Source: Leptodontidium sp. MPI-SDFR-AT-0119 | Lineage: Eukaryota > Ascomycota > Leotiomycetes > Helotiales > Leptodontidiaceae | Length of the DNA: 64,000 nt | Assembly: GCA_020726505.1 (NCBI GenBank) | Contig: JAHLEZ010000040.1 | Span: forward strand, 62,001-126,000 | Direction of reading: 5' to 3' | Shown: one piece after another, positions 1 through 10,754 of the stretch | Numbering within the stretch: position 1 is the first letter of the stretch | Layout: every line of letters starts with the position of its first letter | Made by a program: the position numbers and the translations under genes | Notes under the pieces: generated by a model | Told to the model about the DNA's origin: nothing | Database searches by the model: none | The model's input: only the letters and a program-made list of their open reading frames with translations

Positions 1-554
1 TCTTTCCAATTATAGCCTTTGGAAGGGAGCGGGTAGGCCCGTAATCGTACAAGCCGGAGAGTTATATAAGGGCTGCTACGCTCATCTCGAGGAGTTGGGT
101 GAGCTTTTTTGTGCATGGTGATCCAAACCATTCCGGAGGTGAGTTTGCTTCTCTTCTAAACCCAAGATTTTTCTCATCGCCAAGAGAAGGCTGCGACAAC
201 AGCTTTGGAATTGCTCAATGAATAATGAATACTGACTGTGAAGTAGTGAACCCGCTCAAATGGCCAAAGTACACGGTCGACGGAGCACAAAATATCGTCT
301 TCAATACCAACGTTCCTGATCTCGCTTATTTGCAACCGGACACTTTCAGGGCTGAAGCATTGGAGTATCTATCGAACACCGTGTTGAGAAATACTGGGAT
401 CATGGGGGGATTAACTCATTACTTACTAGACTACTTACTCAATATCTATATGAATCTTACACGTCAAATCCTCTCAAATCTTACAATTTTCTTCCATCTG
501 ATAGTTACCATAACACTACTGTGCTCGATCGGCCTGGTTTTCAAGAATCAATAG
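1..554 (+). CDS. carboxylesterase type B, C-terminal end (partial)
   Basis: This is the 3' end of an alpha/beta-hydrolase of the carboxylesterase/lipase type B family; the catalytic part lies off the left edge. Readable coding is about 54-138 and 244-554. The intron at 139-243 starts GTGAGT, ends AAG and has a CTGAC branch point, and it keeps frame (phase 1). The exon before it reads SWVSFFVHGDPNHSG, the family's usual 'sW..Fa..GDPN' helix. The exon after it reads VVNPLKWPKYT, matching the 'W P x Y' element near the C-terminus. A stop at 42-44 in this frame means another intron ends near position 52, or the gene is damaged. The tail after about position 390 is hydrophobic and unlike the family, so the stop at 552-554 may be misplaced. 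Substrate cannot be told. Confidence 0.6.
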
Positions 555-570
555 AAATTCGAATCGCTTA

Positions 571-2908
571 TCAAAACTCCGCCGTTGCAGTCCTCCTCCT
601 GTGAACACCTAAGAAAACCTGGTCCTCCAAGTCTGTCCCACTCGCGCCTTCCGGTGTCACGTCGTCGAGATCTGGAGCTGGCAAGGGCTTTGACGTTGCT
701 AAACCGACATCCTTTACCCGCCAGGGATCAGGTAGTCTATATTCCGATCCAGATTCCATTCCACCTATAACAATCAGCTTTTACTCAAAATCTCTGTCCG
801 TATAGTGACGTGAAAACAACAAGCACCACATAAAACAAACAAAGAGCACAACTTACGAAAAGACAACTGCAACCAATCCACAACAACAGGAATCCATATC
901 GCCACAGAAACAATCTGGCCGAAACTCCACTCATGAGAGACTTTCATGTCGGAGTAGTAGCTCTGTAGACTGATGATTACCTGGCTGAGGATGTAGAAGC
1001 TGGTTGTAATTACTGCTATAAAGATGTGGAGAAGTATTCTTCTGCTTATTTTGATGAATGAGGTGGTTCGTCGGTTGAGGAGGGCTGTTATTGAGCTCTC
1101 TAGATTGCGTTGGATTTTGGTATAAGGAAGGAGATATGGTCGTTCTTTTGCGCGCGGGAGACGCAGATGGATGATGTGATCTACGGCGATGATGGCGAGC
1201 ATTATACCGCTGAGATAGATTGCCCATGTCGTGGAATCACGATGCCAAATAGGATCTTCTCCGCTCAGTTTTATCGAGCAGAGTGAGAACGGATCGATAT
1301 TATACCGACTATCCTGATTTTCCTTACTCTTAAACAACCGATCCGGAATCCTCATGATTTCAGGATCGAAAAACACAGATATTGATAGAGCTGCTGTTCC
1401 GATTGTGAGGAGGAGGATATACCAAGATCTCTGCTCTAGGATCATAAGACAGAGGAGAATAACTGTCGGAGCGACGGTTCCTAAGATTGCAACCACGCGG
1501 ATGACGGTTGATGTTGCCTGTCTTTGTACTATGGTGCCTTCTGCTGCGGTGCGGTGGAGGGTGGATATACTTGCTGCTTGGATCGCTAGCATGTAGTAGC
1601 ATTGGGCTTTTTGAAAATCGACGAGGCCGGTTGTGAATGCTGCGTGGAGATTTTGGAGACTGCTTCCGGATGGTTTCTTCTCTGGCTCTGTTTCCGTTGA
1701 GGGCTTTCTAGCGCTTTGGCTAGTTTGGCTCTCGGGGTGAGAAGACATGCTTCTCTTAATCAGGTGTTGGAATAATATTGCTAGTATAGGTGCGACGAAA
1801 CAGATGCCTACTTGGATGAAGTATGCAGTCCAGACCTAATGAATAGTAAACTCAGCATTATATTTGAGAATAAGAAGAAATGTGTTCTTACCCCTATGCC
1901 TATGATATCTGGACTTATCCTAAGAACACTAGGCGCATTTCGACAAATAGCAGGACGCATACACTCTGCAACACTTTGTAAATCAAGCGCCGTGTCATTT
2001 CGGAATAGAGAACGCATAGCACAGATAGGTTCCCTATCATTTGCCCTAGCGAAATAGCTCGCAAGTGTAATTGTTACATTAGCAGCAGCAGCTCCAGCGT
2101 CCTCTGGATACACGCCATATTTCGCTGCAATGTCCAAGTCGCTAGATGGCGCATCTGCAAGTCCTAACGATACATAAGGGAGTGTCAAGCAACTGATAGC
2201 TCGTCCGAAGGAATCGAAAGGTGAAATGATGCATAGTTGTGTGAGATTCTCCCTCAACTCTAGGCCTTGTCTCAATGGGAAATCCCATACCAGTCTGTTG
2301 GCTCCAGGGAAGCGTGAAGTGGTATTGAGAGGGATGTTGGGGTTCCATATAGCGACGTATTGCTGGAATTTTGAATAGAATGATTCTGGGTCGTTGATGA
2401 CTGAGCTTTGTGGTGATAGATTGTATGAGGAAGCAGTTCCGGAGCGGAAGGCTCTTTGGAATAATGCTTCTGCTGCGTCATCTGCGCCCATGCTTTGGAG
2501 CAGCGCGTGGCGGTAATGAAATGTAGATATTGGATAGGTTAGGTAGATGGAAGTCGCTTTTGGATAATTGAGAGCAAAGCTGCTAAGATGCGACAAAGTT
2601 TAATGCGATCGTTCCTGGGTTGTAGAGCACGGTCATAATGCGAAAAAGTCGCGAAATATATCCTTCGGCAGCGATATCTCGACTGCAATCCTACTACACC
2701 AGGGTGTTCGGGGGTGTTCGTTGCCTGCTTACCTATTCGCTCTCAACAGCTCTCTCGAGGCTATGTAATAGAAGTTGATTGTCGGTAGAAACATTTGTAG
2801 CCAGACGATATCAAACAGAAGAAGGCTCTGTTTATGCGCGTTTGAGGCTGAGGCCAGCCGATCATCTACAAACTCGGTGTCTAAGTTAGGACATAAACTT
2901 TTCCACAT
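571..2908 (-). CDS. multi-pass integral membrane protein, fungal-specific (679 aa)
   Basis: Four exons join in frame: 2908-2733, 2582-1892, 1835-857 and 764-571. The introns are 150, 56 and 92 nt, with GTAAGC, GTAAGA and GTAAGT donors. The ATG at 2908 is preceded by an in-frame stop. The first exon carries a hydrophobic helix (LLLFDIVWLQMFLP). A long, probably extracytoplasmic loop follows, with Cys residues and several N-x-T/S sequons. It leads to PDIIGIG then VWTAYFIQVGICFVAP, a 'PDI.GIG' plus transmembrane element I recall from many uncharacterised fungal membrane proteins. More helices lie in exon 3, including AVDHIIHL and a C-terminal pair near residues 560-620. The C-terminal tail is hydrophilic. 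No enzymatic motif is visible, and function is unknown. The splice phases make the model fairly secure. Confidence 0.75.
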
Positions 2909-3219
2909 TGACGAATTGAAGCTTTTACCTTACATACGATAGAGGGATCTGGTTTTTGAGAGTGAGTAAAAGGTTTCATTGGATTGAAGGATTTGCACTG
3001 CCTCGAATACGAGTAATTTTAGATATGACGCGCGTGCAATGCAAGGTGAGCTGCATTGTGAGGTCATTATGTGTTGGGACCGAATTGGGACCTCGCTAAT
3101 CCGAGGATTTTAGTTCATCAGTTGTCGTCCAGTCGCTCCTGCGTCCCTAATCTTTTAGCCACACCACTCGTCCAGCCGCCACTTATGGCTTCAACCCTTA
3201 ATTCGGATATCACTATTGC

Positions 3220-3780
3220 GTCATAGCTAAAGATATTGTTTAACAGAATCGCAAATTTCTCTTTGAGATATATATTAGCCATAATATATTACACAAGCTA
3301 AAATAGATATTAATAAATAGAAATAAAAAACAAAACCTTATAAGTATAACTAAACCTTTCCGACACGTTTACACTTTTAACTTGCGCACGCTTATAATCA
3401 GTCTTAAATTCCCCTACACACATTAATAACTAGATTCTTTAACGTATTTATTAAATAATTAGAAATATAAATACGTAACGCTAAATCAACTAAAAATGTC
3501 ACCGCCTTCGTAAAGTACTTAAGAATTTGCTCTCTTTATTTACTTTTTTCCCTCCCTAATTCTCACTTCTTATAACTAAACATTTTCTATTACTATGTAA
3601 GGCAACCGCTTATATTCTAGAAAAAACGATTAGATCTTAGCTTAACTAAACTCCTTCTCTAATATCTTACTTATAAACTTTGTTATTAGCTTCCTAAGCG
3701 TGTTTTTAGCTCCTCGCTAGCTCTTGTCTAGTAAGGTGTTGTTGCGCATAAATAAGGCGCAGAAGAGTCGAGCGTTAGTA
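3220..3780. repeat. AT-rich, repeat-like island (possible RIP-damaged element)
   Basis: The flanks are near average base composition, but this stretch is strongly AT-rich, full of TA steps and TAA/TAG in all frames. On the minus strand between about 3790 and 3560, coding-looking stretches are interrupted by stops. That is the usual look of a transposon relic mutated by repeat-induced point mutation (C to T at CpA). Just beside it, 3836-3857 can fold into a short hairpin (GCGGAG...CTCCGC arms). No terminal repeats or recognisable polymerase motif were found, so the element class is unknown. The rest of 2909-4660 holds only short overlapping ORFs and nothing I can support as a gene. Confidence 0.4.
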
Positions 3781-4662
3781 TCCTAGTTAATGTACTTAAG
3801 CTTAAGTTTTATATCTACTCGACCTAGTCGAATTAGCGGAGTGTCGAGACGCTCCGCGTAGTTTATAATTATAATTGGCCTGCTGTAACTATCAGACATG
3901 GCTGTATGGGCTCCTTTGTGCTCAGAATCCAGAGAATCCAATACCATGTTGCAGTTCGGCATTTCTTGTTGTCGGCAGCCTTCGAGATCGGGCACTTTAC
4001 CAAGATCGGTGATGGAATCAAGAAGACCAGGAGGGCGGAAGGAGCAGTACGTCGGCAGAGGTTCTGCAGAGGCCAGAAGAAGAAGAGAAGCTTGGGCAAA
4101 TTGCACATCCATGTCGGGAGTGCTACTTGCAGCATAGTCACATCTTTCGGAGCCAGAAGCATATTTTAAGATAGCTTGACTGAGGTCGGTTGTCTCGACG
4201 ATCGATGATATGGAAGGTTAGGGCTGAGGCATGGTTGGGGTAAAACTCTCCAACGCCCTTTGAGCGAGAGGCAAGGTGTCTACTGGGTTAGACAACAACC
4301 AGCATAGCGGCTTCAATGTTCACTTGAGCAAAATATGAATCACTCAATGACGTGGCAATGCAAATCTTCGTCGTGAGACCGGCACCTAAGATCATTCTCA
4401 CCTTGTATATACCTTATCTCAGCTACGATTGAGTGGAAAATTTCTTTGTCGAATATCCATGGTGAGACGATTAGGTGATTCCTCTCTGAATTGGATAAGA
4501 TTGAGAAACTTTCAAGTCACAGCAAACGAATTTGGTAGAGAAACGCAATTTCAGGCCATCTATCTATTGGGCATAATATCCACCTAAGCTCTGTGACTCC
4601 AAGCGCCACAGCTAAAGTACACGTCTGCTCAAACCGATACCGCCATCAATCCCACGCAGGTT

Positions 4663-5569
4663 TCAACTTCCAGCGGCGTCCTCTTCCGACAGTCTCCAAT
4701 CCCCATCCTGAAGCTCGATATCATCGACATCCCAAAACGACCCAGGAAAGTCATCACCAGGCTCCATCTGCGGATTCTCCGCAATCCTACGCGCGAGCTC
4801 TTTATCGTCGGGTGGTACAATTGGCAGATGGTTCTCATAATCAGCATCCTCCAGGTCAGAATCGCCATCGTAGACGGCATCATCATCAGGGTCTCTATTT
4901 CCATGGCCTACCATTCCGTTACACCAAGGGTTATTTTGGTTCTCGAGGATATGTCGGTCTTCGACTTGGTAGTAGAGACGGCAGTATCTGGATAGGTCGG
5001 CTTGGGTGAATGTCTCGGGGTCTTCATCGGCCATGGCATCGTAGATGGTGTTCATGGCGTGATGGACAGCGCGAGATCTGACGTGGGGGCCTGGGCCGCG
5101 GTAGTCTGTCCAGCACTTGGTGCATGTCAACTGGATGGGTAAACATTAGACTCCCTGATAATAAAGTACAAAAGTTGAAATACAAACCAAGACATGGCAG
5201 GTCTTGGATTAATAGGGGGAGACCTACGTTGCGCAGCAAGACGAAGTCGGCGTCGTTGTACATCTTGAACCACTTCATGTGCAAAGCCTTTTCAGCCTTC
5301 TCTGTGTCTTTGCCGACGAGTTGGTTGAACATCAAGGCTAGTCGGCAGAGTAGAAGGCGTCCGATGGATAGGTTGTAGTGCTCGTCGAAGTCTCTGACCC
5401 GTGGCTCCTCGCGGCGAGGCATGTAGATTGCTGGAAGAGGATTAAATAGGGCACCTGCGAGTAGGAGAGCAGACAGCATGTTGGATTGAGTGTCTGGTGG
5501 GGTGGCAGAACTGTCGGACGAAAGCTCGTTGGCCATGGGAGGGGTGCGTGTTGGGTGCGTTGGATGCAT
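4663..5569 (-). CDS. hypothetical protein with CxxC motif and acidic tail (269 aa)
   Basis: Two exons, 5569-5228 and 5130-4663, are joined in phase 0 by a 97-nt intron (GTAGGT...CAG). The start is the ATG at 5569 (MHPTHPTRTPP) or the next in-frame ATG at 5536; upstream in-frame sequence has no better start. The first 50 residues are Ser/Pro-rich. A helical segment follows (RLLLCRLALMFNQLV), then TCTKCWTDYRGPG just after the splice junction, then a segment with DPETFTQADL and an ED/WCNG element, and a very acidic C-terminus. The CxxC plus later Cys could bind zinc, which is inference. I do not recognise the family. The second half shows the same order of elements as the product of 34793-35607. 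Confidence 0.65.
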
Positions 5570-6115
5570 CCTGGTTGGGGTCGAGTCAGGTCGAGATTGG
5601 AGTACGAAGAAGGAGGACTCCGGAAAGGAAAGGAGAGGAGTATTTATGCTTCGGTACCGAGAGGTTGGAGATGCCAATGGGCTGATGGGGGAGAGCGACA
5701 GGTGTTTGCGACATTTCTTTCTGTCCGATTGCGTAGCTGGGGTGCGACAAAGTTGCTGTCGCTCACGGTCTAGACCCGTTAGCGTGGACGCGCTCACATG
5801 AACTTCTGTGGGCTTCGAAAAACGCAGAGGAATTGTATTTTAGAGGTTAAAGCAGCTGTTTACAGATGGGGGATGTTCAGTATGGTTACGATGTTGACAG
5901 CCCCTTAATGGCCAATGATTAGGCGAATTTACGCGAGACTGGTTAGGACATGAATTACCAAGACCACACATACAGGCGCTACCTAATTATATGTTCAGAG
6001 GTACGACATCGTCTTGAATCAAAAGTAGAAGGGTGCCGAATGAATTTCTCCAAACGGGAATTGTTTTAATTCCCATTCAAAGTGACCGTTTCAGCCGAAG
6101 CTGGCTGAAGCATGG

Positions 6116-6123
6116 CATTGAAG
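6116..6123. repeat. target site duplication, left copy (CATTGAAG)
   Basis: These eight bases directly flank the left terminus of the hAT-like element and match 6796-6803 exactly. An 8-bp duplication is the hallmark of the hAT superfamily. Confidence 0.85.
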
Positions 6124-6795
6124 CAGAGTGGCCATTAAGCCAATCAGTCAGCCATCAGCTGAGCTACTTTCTCAACTGACTGACTTATATGTAACCTTAC
6201 AGCTGAATGGACTGAACTGAAGAGCTGATCAGCTGCTTAAAAGCTGATTCCAAAAATAGACGTATATTAAAAATCTCTCCTAAGGTGTACCGCATTAAAA
6301 GTAACCATCAACTCTACAGACCTCTTCTCTACTAATTCTTTAAGCATTCGCTATGACATAGAGCACTTACCGTGCTCGCAGATGGTGCTTTAGAAGCCTT
6401 AGACGATATATCGTCGATATCAAAAGGCGTAGTTGAGCAAGACATGATTTTAGTGATGATATTGATAGAATTAGAGAATTAGTATGTGTGGGTAATAGGT
6501 CCAGGACGTTCCTTTAATATCCTGCCGGGCTTCACCGCCTAATTTTGGCCTATCGGGGGTGGTTTTTCCGCTCCGGGGCATTTATTTACCTCAGGCGAGG
6601 CATCAAACTATTATACTAACTCCCACCACCTTACTCTAAAATCACTTATAAAAATCATGTTTAGCTTATCAGTCAGCTTATAAGCTGACCCTCTTACAGC
6701 TGATTAGCTTACGAATATCTTTGAGCTGATTGGCTTACAGTTTTTACTCAGCTTGCTGATTGACTTAAAAACCGGCTGACTTTTCGACCACTCTG
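6124..6795 (-). mobile_element. non-autonomous hAT-like DNA transposon (672 bp)
   Basis: The element begins CAGAGTGG and ends CCACTCTG, a perfect 8-bp terminal inverted repeat with the CAGNG start common in hAT elements. Exact 8-bp direct repeats lie outside both ends. Both ends (about 6124-6250 and 6660-6790) are crowded with short AGCTGA/TCAGCT-type motifs in both orientations, as expected for subterminal transposase-binding repeats. The centre keeps a GC-richer leader and a short ATG-initiated exon on the minus strand that stops at a good splice donor, but no transposase body. It is therefore an internal-deletion derivative that would need a transposase in trans. The clean ends and intact duplication argue for a fairly recent insertion. 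Orientation follows the retained exon. Confidence 0.85.
6371..6445 (-). pseudogene. stranded first exon of a hAT transposase
   Basis: An ATG at 6445 opens 25 codons rich in Ser, Asp and Lys (MSCSTTPFDIDDISSKAS at the start) and ends exactly at a GTAAGT donor at 6370-6365. Downstream, towards 6124, there is no BED zinc finger, RNase-H-like catalytic core or hAT dimerisation domain. The simplest reading is that the element kept the promoter, leader and first exon of its parent transposase and lost everything after the first donor. That this exon belonged to a transposase is inferred only from its place inside the hAT termini. Confidence 0.5.
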
Positions 6796-6803
6796 CATTG
6801 AAG
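6796..6803. repeat. target site duplication, right copy (CATTGAAG)
   Basis: Exact copy of 6116-6123, immediately outside the right terminal inverted repeat of the hAT-like element. Confidence 0.85.
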
Positions 6804-7201
6804 GTATTTAATTAGCTTACGTCGATTTCGATGTGGGCATAGCCCCTTCACACGTTCTCCTAGAAGCAATGTAGCTTCGTCCAAACAGGCTTCAACTTTA
6901 AAATAATGGTCATTGGCGGATAACAATTGCATTCACAACGAGTAGCTAAGCCGTTGAAACGTAGAGCACAGCCCAGCCTTGCACCAGCTTGAGATACACC
7001 ACACAAACTGCATCGCTCACGAAAGAATGAGAAGATCGGTCGTAATATTCCGAAATATCCAGGAGATATCCAGGAGCGCCTTCCTTCGCCCATAATCCGT
7101 AGTCGTTCCAAGATCAAGCGCCATCCCAATATGTGGAGGTGAATATGGCGACGGTGCGTGGTATGACTTCGCAGCGGGAGGAAGACCCTTCATTCAGTTA
7201 G

Positions 7202-7770
7202 CTATCGGGGTTCGTAAGCTTCGATGGCAGACGGATTGTATTTACACTGTATGGAGCGACAGGTCAAACCACTACCGCAGCTCCTGCACCCATTCGGAGC
7301 TGGATTCCAGAGACCACAAGAGCCACCTTCACCAAGTGGACATGATGCAGCTGCGGTTGTGGCGGGTGGTGTAGCTGTGACGGTGATCGTTCGAGTGCTG
7401 GTACTGGTACTCTTCGAAGTCGTTGGTGGTTTTCCGGAGACGGTTACAATGACAGTCGAGGTTGATGTTGACAATGGGGTCACTAGCAACACCTTAGATA
7501 TTGGAGCGGGAAGATATAGCGAGGCAGCTTGGATGGCTCACCAGTAACAGTGACGATGGTTACCGTGTCTAAGAGATCGTCAGCTATACATCTTTATACT
7601 TCGTGTCTAGATGCGGAGCCCATACTCGTCACAGTTACGACGACTTGCTGAGCAAGGAATCATGCCGTCAGCTAATGGTACACTTTGCTGGGATCAGCAA
7701 CTTGACTCACACTGGTGACAGAGCTTGCCAACGCAAGCAAAGACGCAATAACAATCTTTGAGAAGTGCAT
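7202..7770 (-). CDS. small secreted cysteine-rich protein with Ser/Thr-rich stalk (129 aa)
   Basis: Four exons join in frame: 7770-7711 (60 nt), 7647-7626 (22 nt), 7568-7542 (27 nt) and 7482-7202. Introns are 57-63 nt. Exon 1 is a complete signal peptide (MHFSKIVIASLLALASSVTS). The two tiny exons encode Val/Thr repeats (QVVVTVT, TVTIVTVT). The last exon continues with a long Thr/Ser-Pro stretch, likely O-glycosylated. It ends in a compact six-Cys module with CPLGEGGSCGLW, GCRSCGSG and CRSIQC. No GPI signal is evident. Size, secretion signal and Cys content fit a cell-wall-associated or effector-like protein, but the role is unknown. The third acceptor was chosen to restore frame. It lies about 400 bp from the hAT insertion, which sits downstream of its stop. 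Confidence 0.7.
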
Positions 7771-9529
7771 GGTAAGTCTTTCGTTTCGAAGAATGCTCAA
7801 TACTGGGAATGCTTGTCTTGGATGGAAAGCTTGAGGGTTCTGAGGTATAAAGCAAAGACTTAATAGCAGGACAGAAACCATCCTTGAGTCCCACGTTCCA
7901 ATATCCGACCAAAATAGAAACGCTTGATCTCTTCTCAATCCCGGTCCCGTCCGCCGAGAAACAATATCGGATACTGCCTATTGCTGGATGAATTCTCTCG
8001 TTGTGATCCCAATTAAGTTTCAATCAAATTCCGATATAGAACGTCAGGCCCGACGGCCGGCAAGCTGGGTAAACAAGCAGAGCACCAGCTGAGATATTCA
8101 AATTCATCCCTGCTCGCTTCCGAATCAGCGGTTATACATGGAGATCATATTGGAATACAATTAACTTCCCGAGGAAGAACGCTGGGACGGTCACCTGAAT
8201 GCTTGTTCCATACCCGGGAATATATTGAAGCGGAGCTATGTGGGGCATTTCGTGCAACCCTGAGCAGCGACCGGAAGAGGAGAAGGTACGGTGAAGTAAG
8301 GATTCATTTTGAAGGCGTGGGGTTGTAGTTGAAGCACGGCAAGGTATGGGAAGACTGGAAAATATCAGTGGTAGAGTGTGGTCTTCAGCCAATGTCTCTC
8401 TAACACAGAAACAAAGGCTCAGGGAGCAGGATGCGCTTCTTACTTTCACAATGTTCCATGTTTCGAGCCGTATATATGCTGAATTCGCTGCATGGTCACG
8501 AGAATGTGGGTCTTCACAGTCTCAAGCGGACTCGGAGTTCCTCAAATAATCTAGGCAGAAGCTACGAGGACTTGCAGACATGATGATCACTGAATTTAAC
8601 ATTACTTCCTAGGAATCTAGAGAAGCTGGACTGGAAGGATGAATTTCATTTTTACGTCCTTGAAACTTGAGAACTCTTCGATGAACCCCCGAATATTCGT
8701 CTGTTTTGACACCTGTTTAAGCGTTCAAGTCGAAAAGTTCTCTTGGGGTGGCGCAAGAAATTGCCCTGGCATGAGCTACTCGTATTCCCTACTGAAGACA
8801 TAGAATCATTCATTTTATTATAAGGTCGAGCTGAAGTTCGGAAACACCAAACCTCATTGGGCAAAGCTGGAGAAAACTGCGTCTTCTTGTCGCGAGGCTG
8901 TCGGTACGTGCATCCAATGCATGAGGCATAGAGCTCCATGCGTACAGAAGAGCAGACCGAATAAATGTGAATTTCTTTTCAACGTCAGTCATCCTATTAG
9001 AAGTCGGCTTGAAGATTCCTCCTATCTTCGTCCTGCTATTTGAAACAAATCCCAGCCCCTGGAGGATTCTGGTGGAAATATCGCGGCTCTCATGTGCCGC
9101 GCACTCTGCGTTGAAAAGCTTCAAGGGAGGAGTGTAAACGCCGGGAAGCTACCCTTTGTAGATCTTTGCCGAGTTAAAACCATTGTAATCGGACTTTTAT
9201 ATCTTCTCATTTGTTGCCTGAGGAGGTCGCGCTTTTGGTTAGCGCTTGACTCAACGCCTTGCAGCTCAGCTTCCTGGGCATGGCGCCTAACTCTGCAGTT
9301 TTCATTTCCACCATCACGATGCTGCATGCCGCTAAGTTGAAAAAGAATTGCAAAGTATTGGCACAAAGTATGTACGAATATACATAACTATGGTCCTTTT
9401 CTCCTTTTGGTACTGGATCTGTTCTCCTATGGGAGAGCCTTCTTCGACAGGACAAAAATCCCGAATTTTTCTCTCACGTCTCGTTTTTCTGATTGACTAG
9501 AATTCTCGAACATCTTCAAGTCTTCAAAT
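7771..9529. other. intergenic stretch without a supported gene
   Basis: Only short overlapping ORFs on both strands, none with recognisable motifs or splice-consistent extension. It should contain the promoter of the small secreted protein on the left and that of the tetraspan-like gene on the right. I saw no RNA gene or repeat. Confidence 0.5.
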
Positions 9530-10457
9530 ATGTTTGGTCTCTCTCACGCTTGGCTTTTATTTTGCAATATTTGTATTGACTTCGTCCTTCGCCGTTATGA
9601 GCCAATTCAGCTAACTCCCTCACAGCGATCTTCGCCGTCACGATCTGCATTCTAGCAAGCTGTCGTACCGTTTCGGAGAGTAAATACAGCTTGATAAACA
9701 TCGACCGGGTGTTTCTGACAACTGCATTCGGGGAAGACTGCGTGAACACCAGTATCCACATCCCTGACGTTTACAAAATTGGGTTATCCGGTACGTCCCA
9801 GGAACTCTTTCTCAATCGATGCCTTCATTAATATTATCAATAGGTGCCTGTAGAGTCACAGACGGAGATGTCAAATGCGAAAGCCATCTCCCACCCTCGC
9901 TCAATTGGGCCAGGCTCCTCGAAGCCGACTACGAAGCCAGCAACACAACAGGAAGCCAACCCGACATCCGGGAGAAGTGCATAGAACTCATCCACGATCG
10001 AGGTGTTAACCATGCCTTCAACGACAGACTCGCCGTCGCGATGCTAGCTCTCCTCGTGATATCCATCATTCTCAACATATCCCAACTCGCCATCGCTCTA
10101 TTCAACGAATCCGCATTCGGGATACTAATCTTCGTCCCAGCATTCCTGGACGAAGTCATCCTTGTAGTATGTCTAGGCCTCTACCTAGGCATCAACAATC
10201 ACGAAGTCGGCGAGTACATCCCGGACGGGCAACGCGTTTCCGACATGGCTATCCTCGGAGTTGGGTTCTGGATGCTGCTTGCTATTTTTTGCGTGAGGGC
10301 CATTTCGAGTCCGGCACTGTTTGTGGTTACTGTGATTATTATAGTATCGATCCCCATTGCGATTATTTCGTTGCTGTTATGTCTTTGTGGAGGGCAGAGT
10401 ACGGTTGTGGCGGGTACGAGCTATGTTGTTCATGTTGTGTATATCCCCACTCCTTGA
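9530..10457 (+). CDS. tetraspan-like membrane protein, possibly SUR7/PalI-like (273 aa)
   Basis: Three exons, 9530-9572, 9626-9790 and 9844-10457, with two 53-nt introns; the first has a perfect CTAAC branch point. All phases agree. The short first exon with exon 2 gives an N-terminal hydrophobic helix (WLLFCNISIFAVTICILAS). A loop of about 110 residues follows, with three Cys (EDCVNTS, GACRVT, VKCESH) and an NTT sequon. Four more hydrophobic segments follow, for example MLALLVISIILNI and FVVTVIIIVSIPIAIISLLL. One N-terminal helix, a Cys-bearing outer loop and a clustered set of helices resembles SUR7/PalI-type plasma-membrane proteins. I did not find the diagnostic family motif, so that label is tentative. 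Confidence 0.7.
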
Positions 10458-10754
10458 TGGTTGTGAGATTGCACTCCGTGGTATGCGGATTAATGAGGAA
10501 TGACCGGACATAGTTTTTTAATGGGGGTTGGAGGGAAAGAGATCTAGTATCTTTAGATAGGAGTAGACTTGGGAGAAGTCTGAAAGCATCATGGAGCTGC
10601 AATCACGAGACAGGAACAAAATCAACCTTAATTACTTGGCCTTGCTTGTTCGCTTTGCCAGGGTGCTCAAACGCAGACCCATACTGACGAAGTTGAAAAT
10701 AGAGCCAGATGAAGTGGATCGGAATATATTTGATTGCCTTAGACCGAGATGCGA

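Noticed and set aside
3783..4169. Overlapping ORFs of 79-109 codons on both strands
   Set aside because: No motifs, no consistent splice partners, and they lie at the edge of the AT-rich island.
8132..9366. Several ORFs of 80-105 codons on both strands
   Set aside because: Mutually overlapping, no recognisable family pattern and no introns linking them; treated as chance ORFs.
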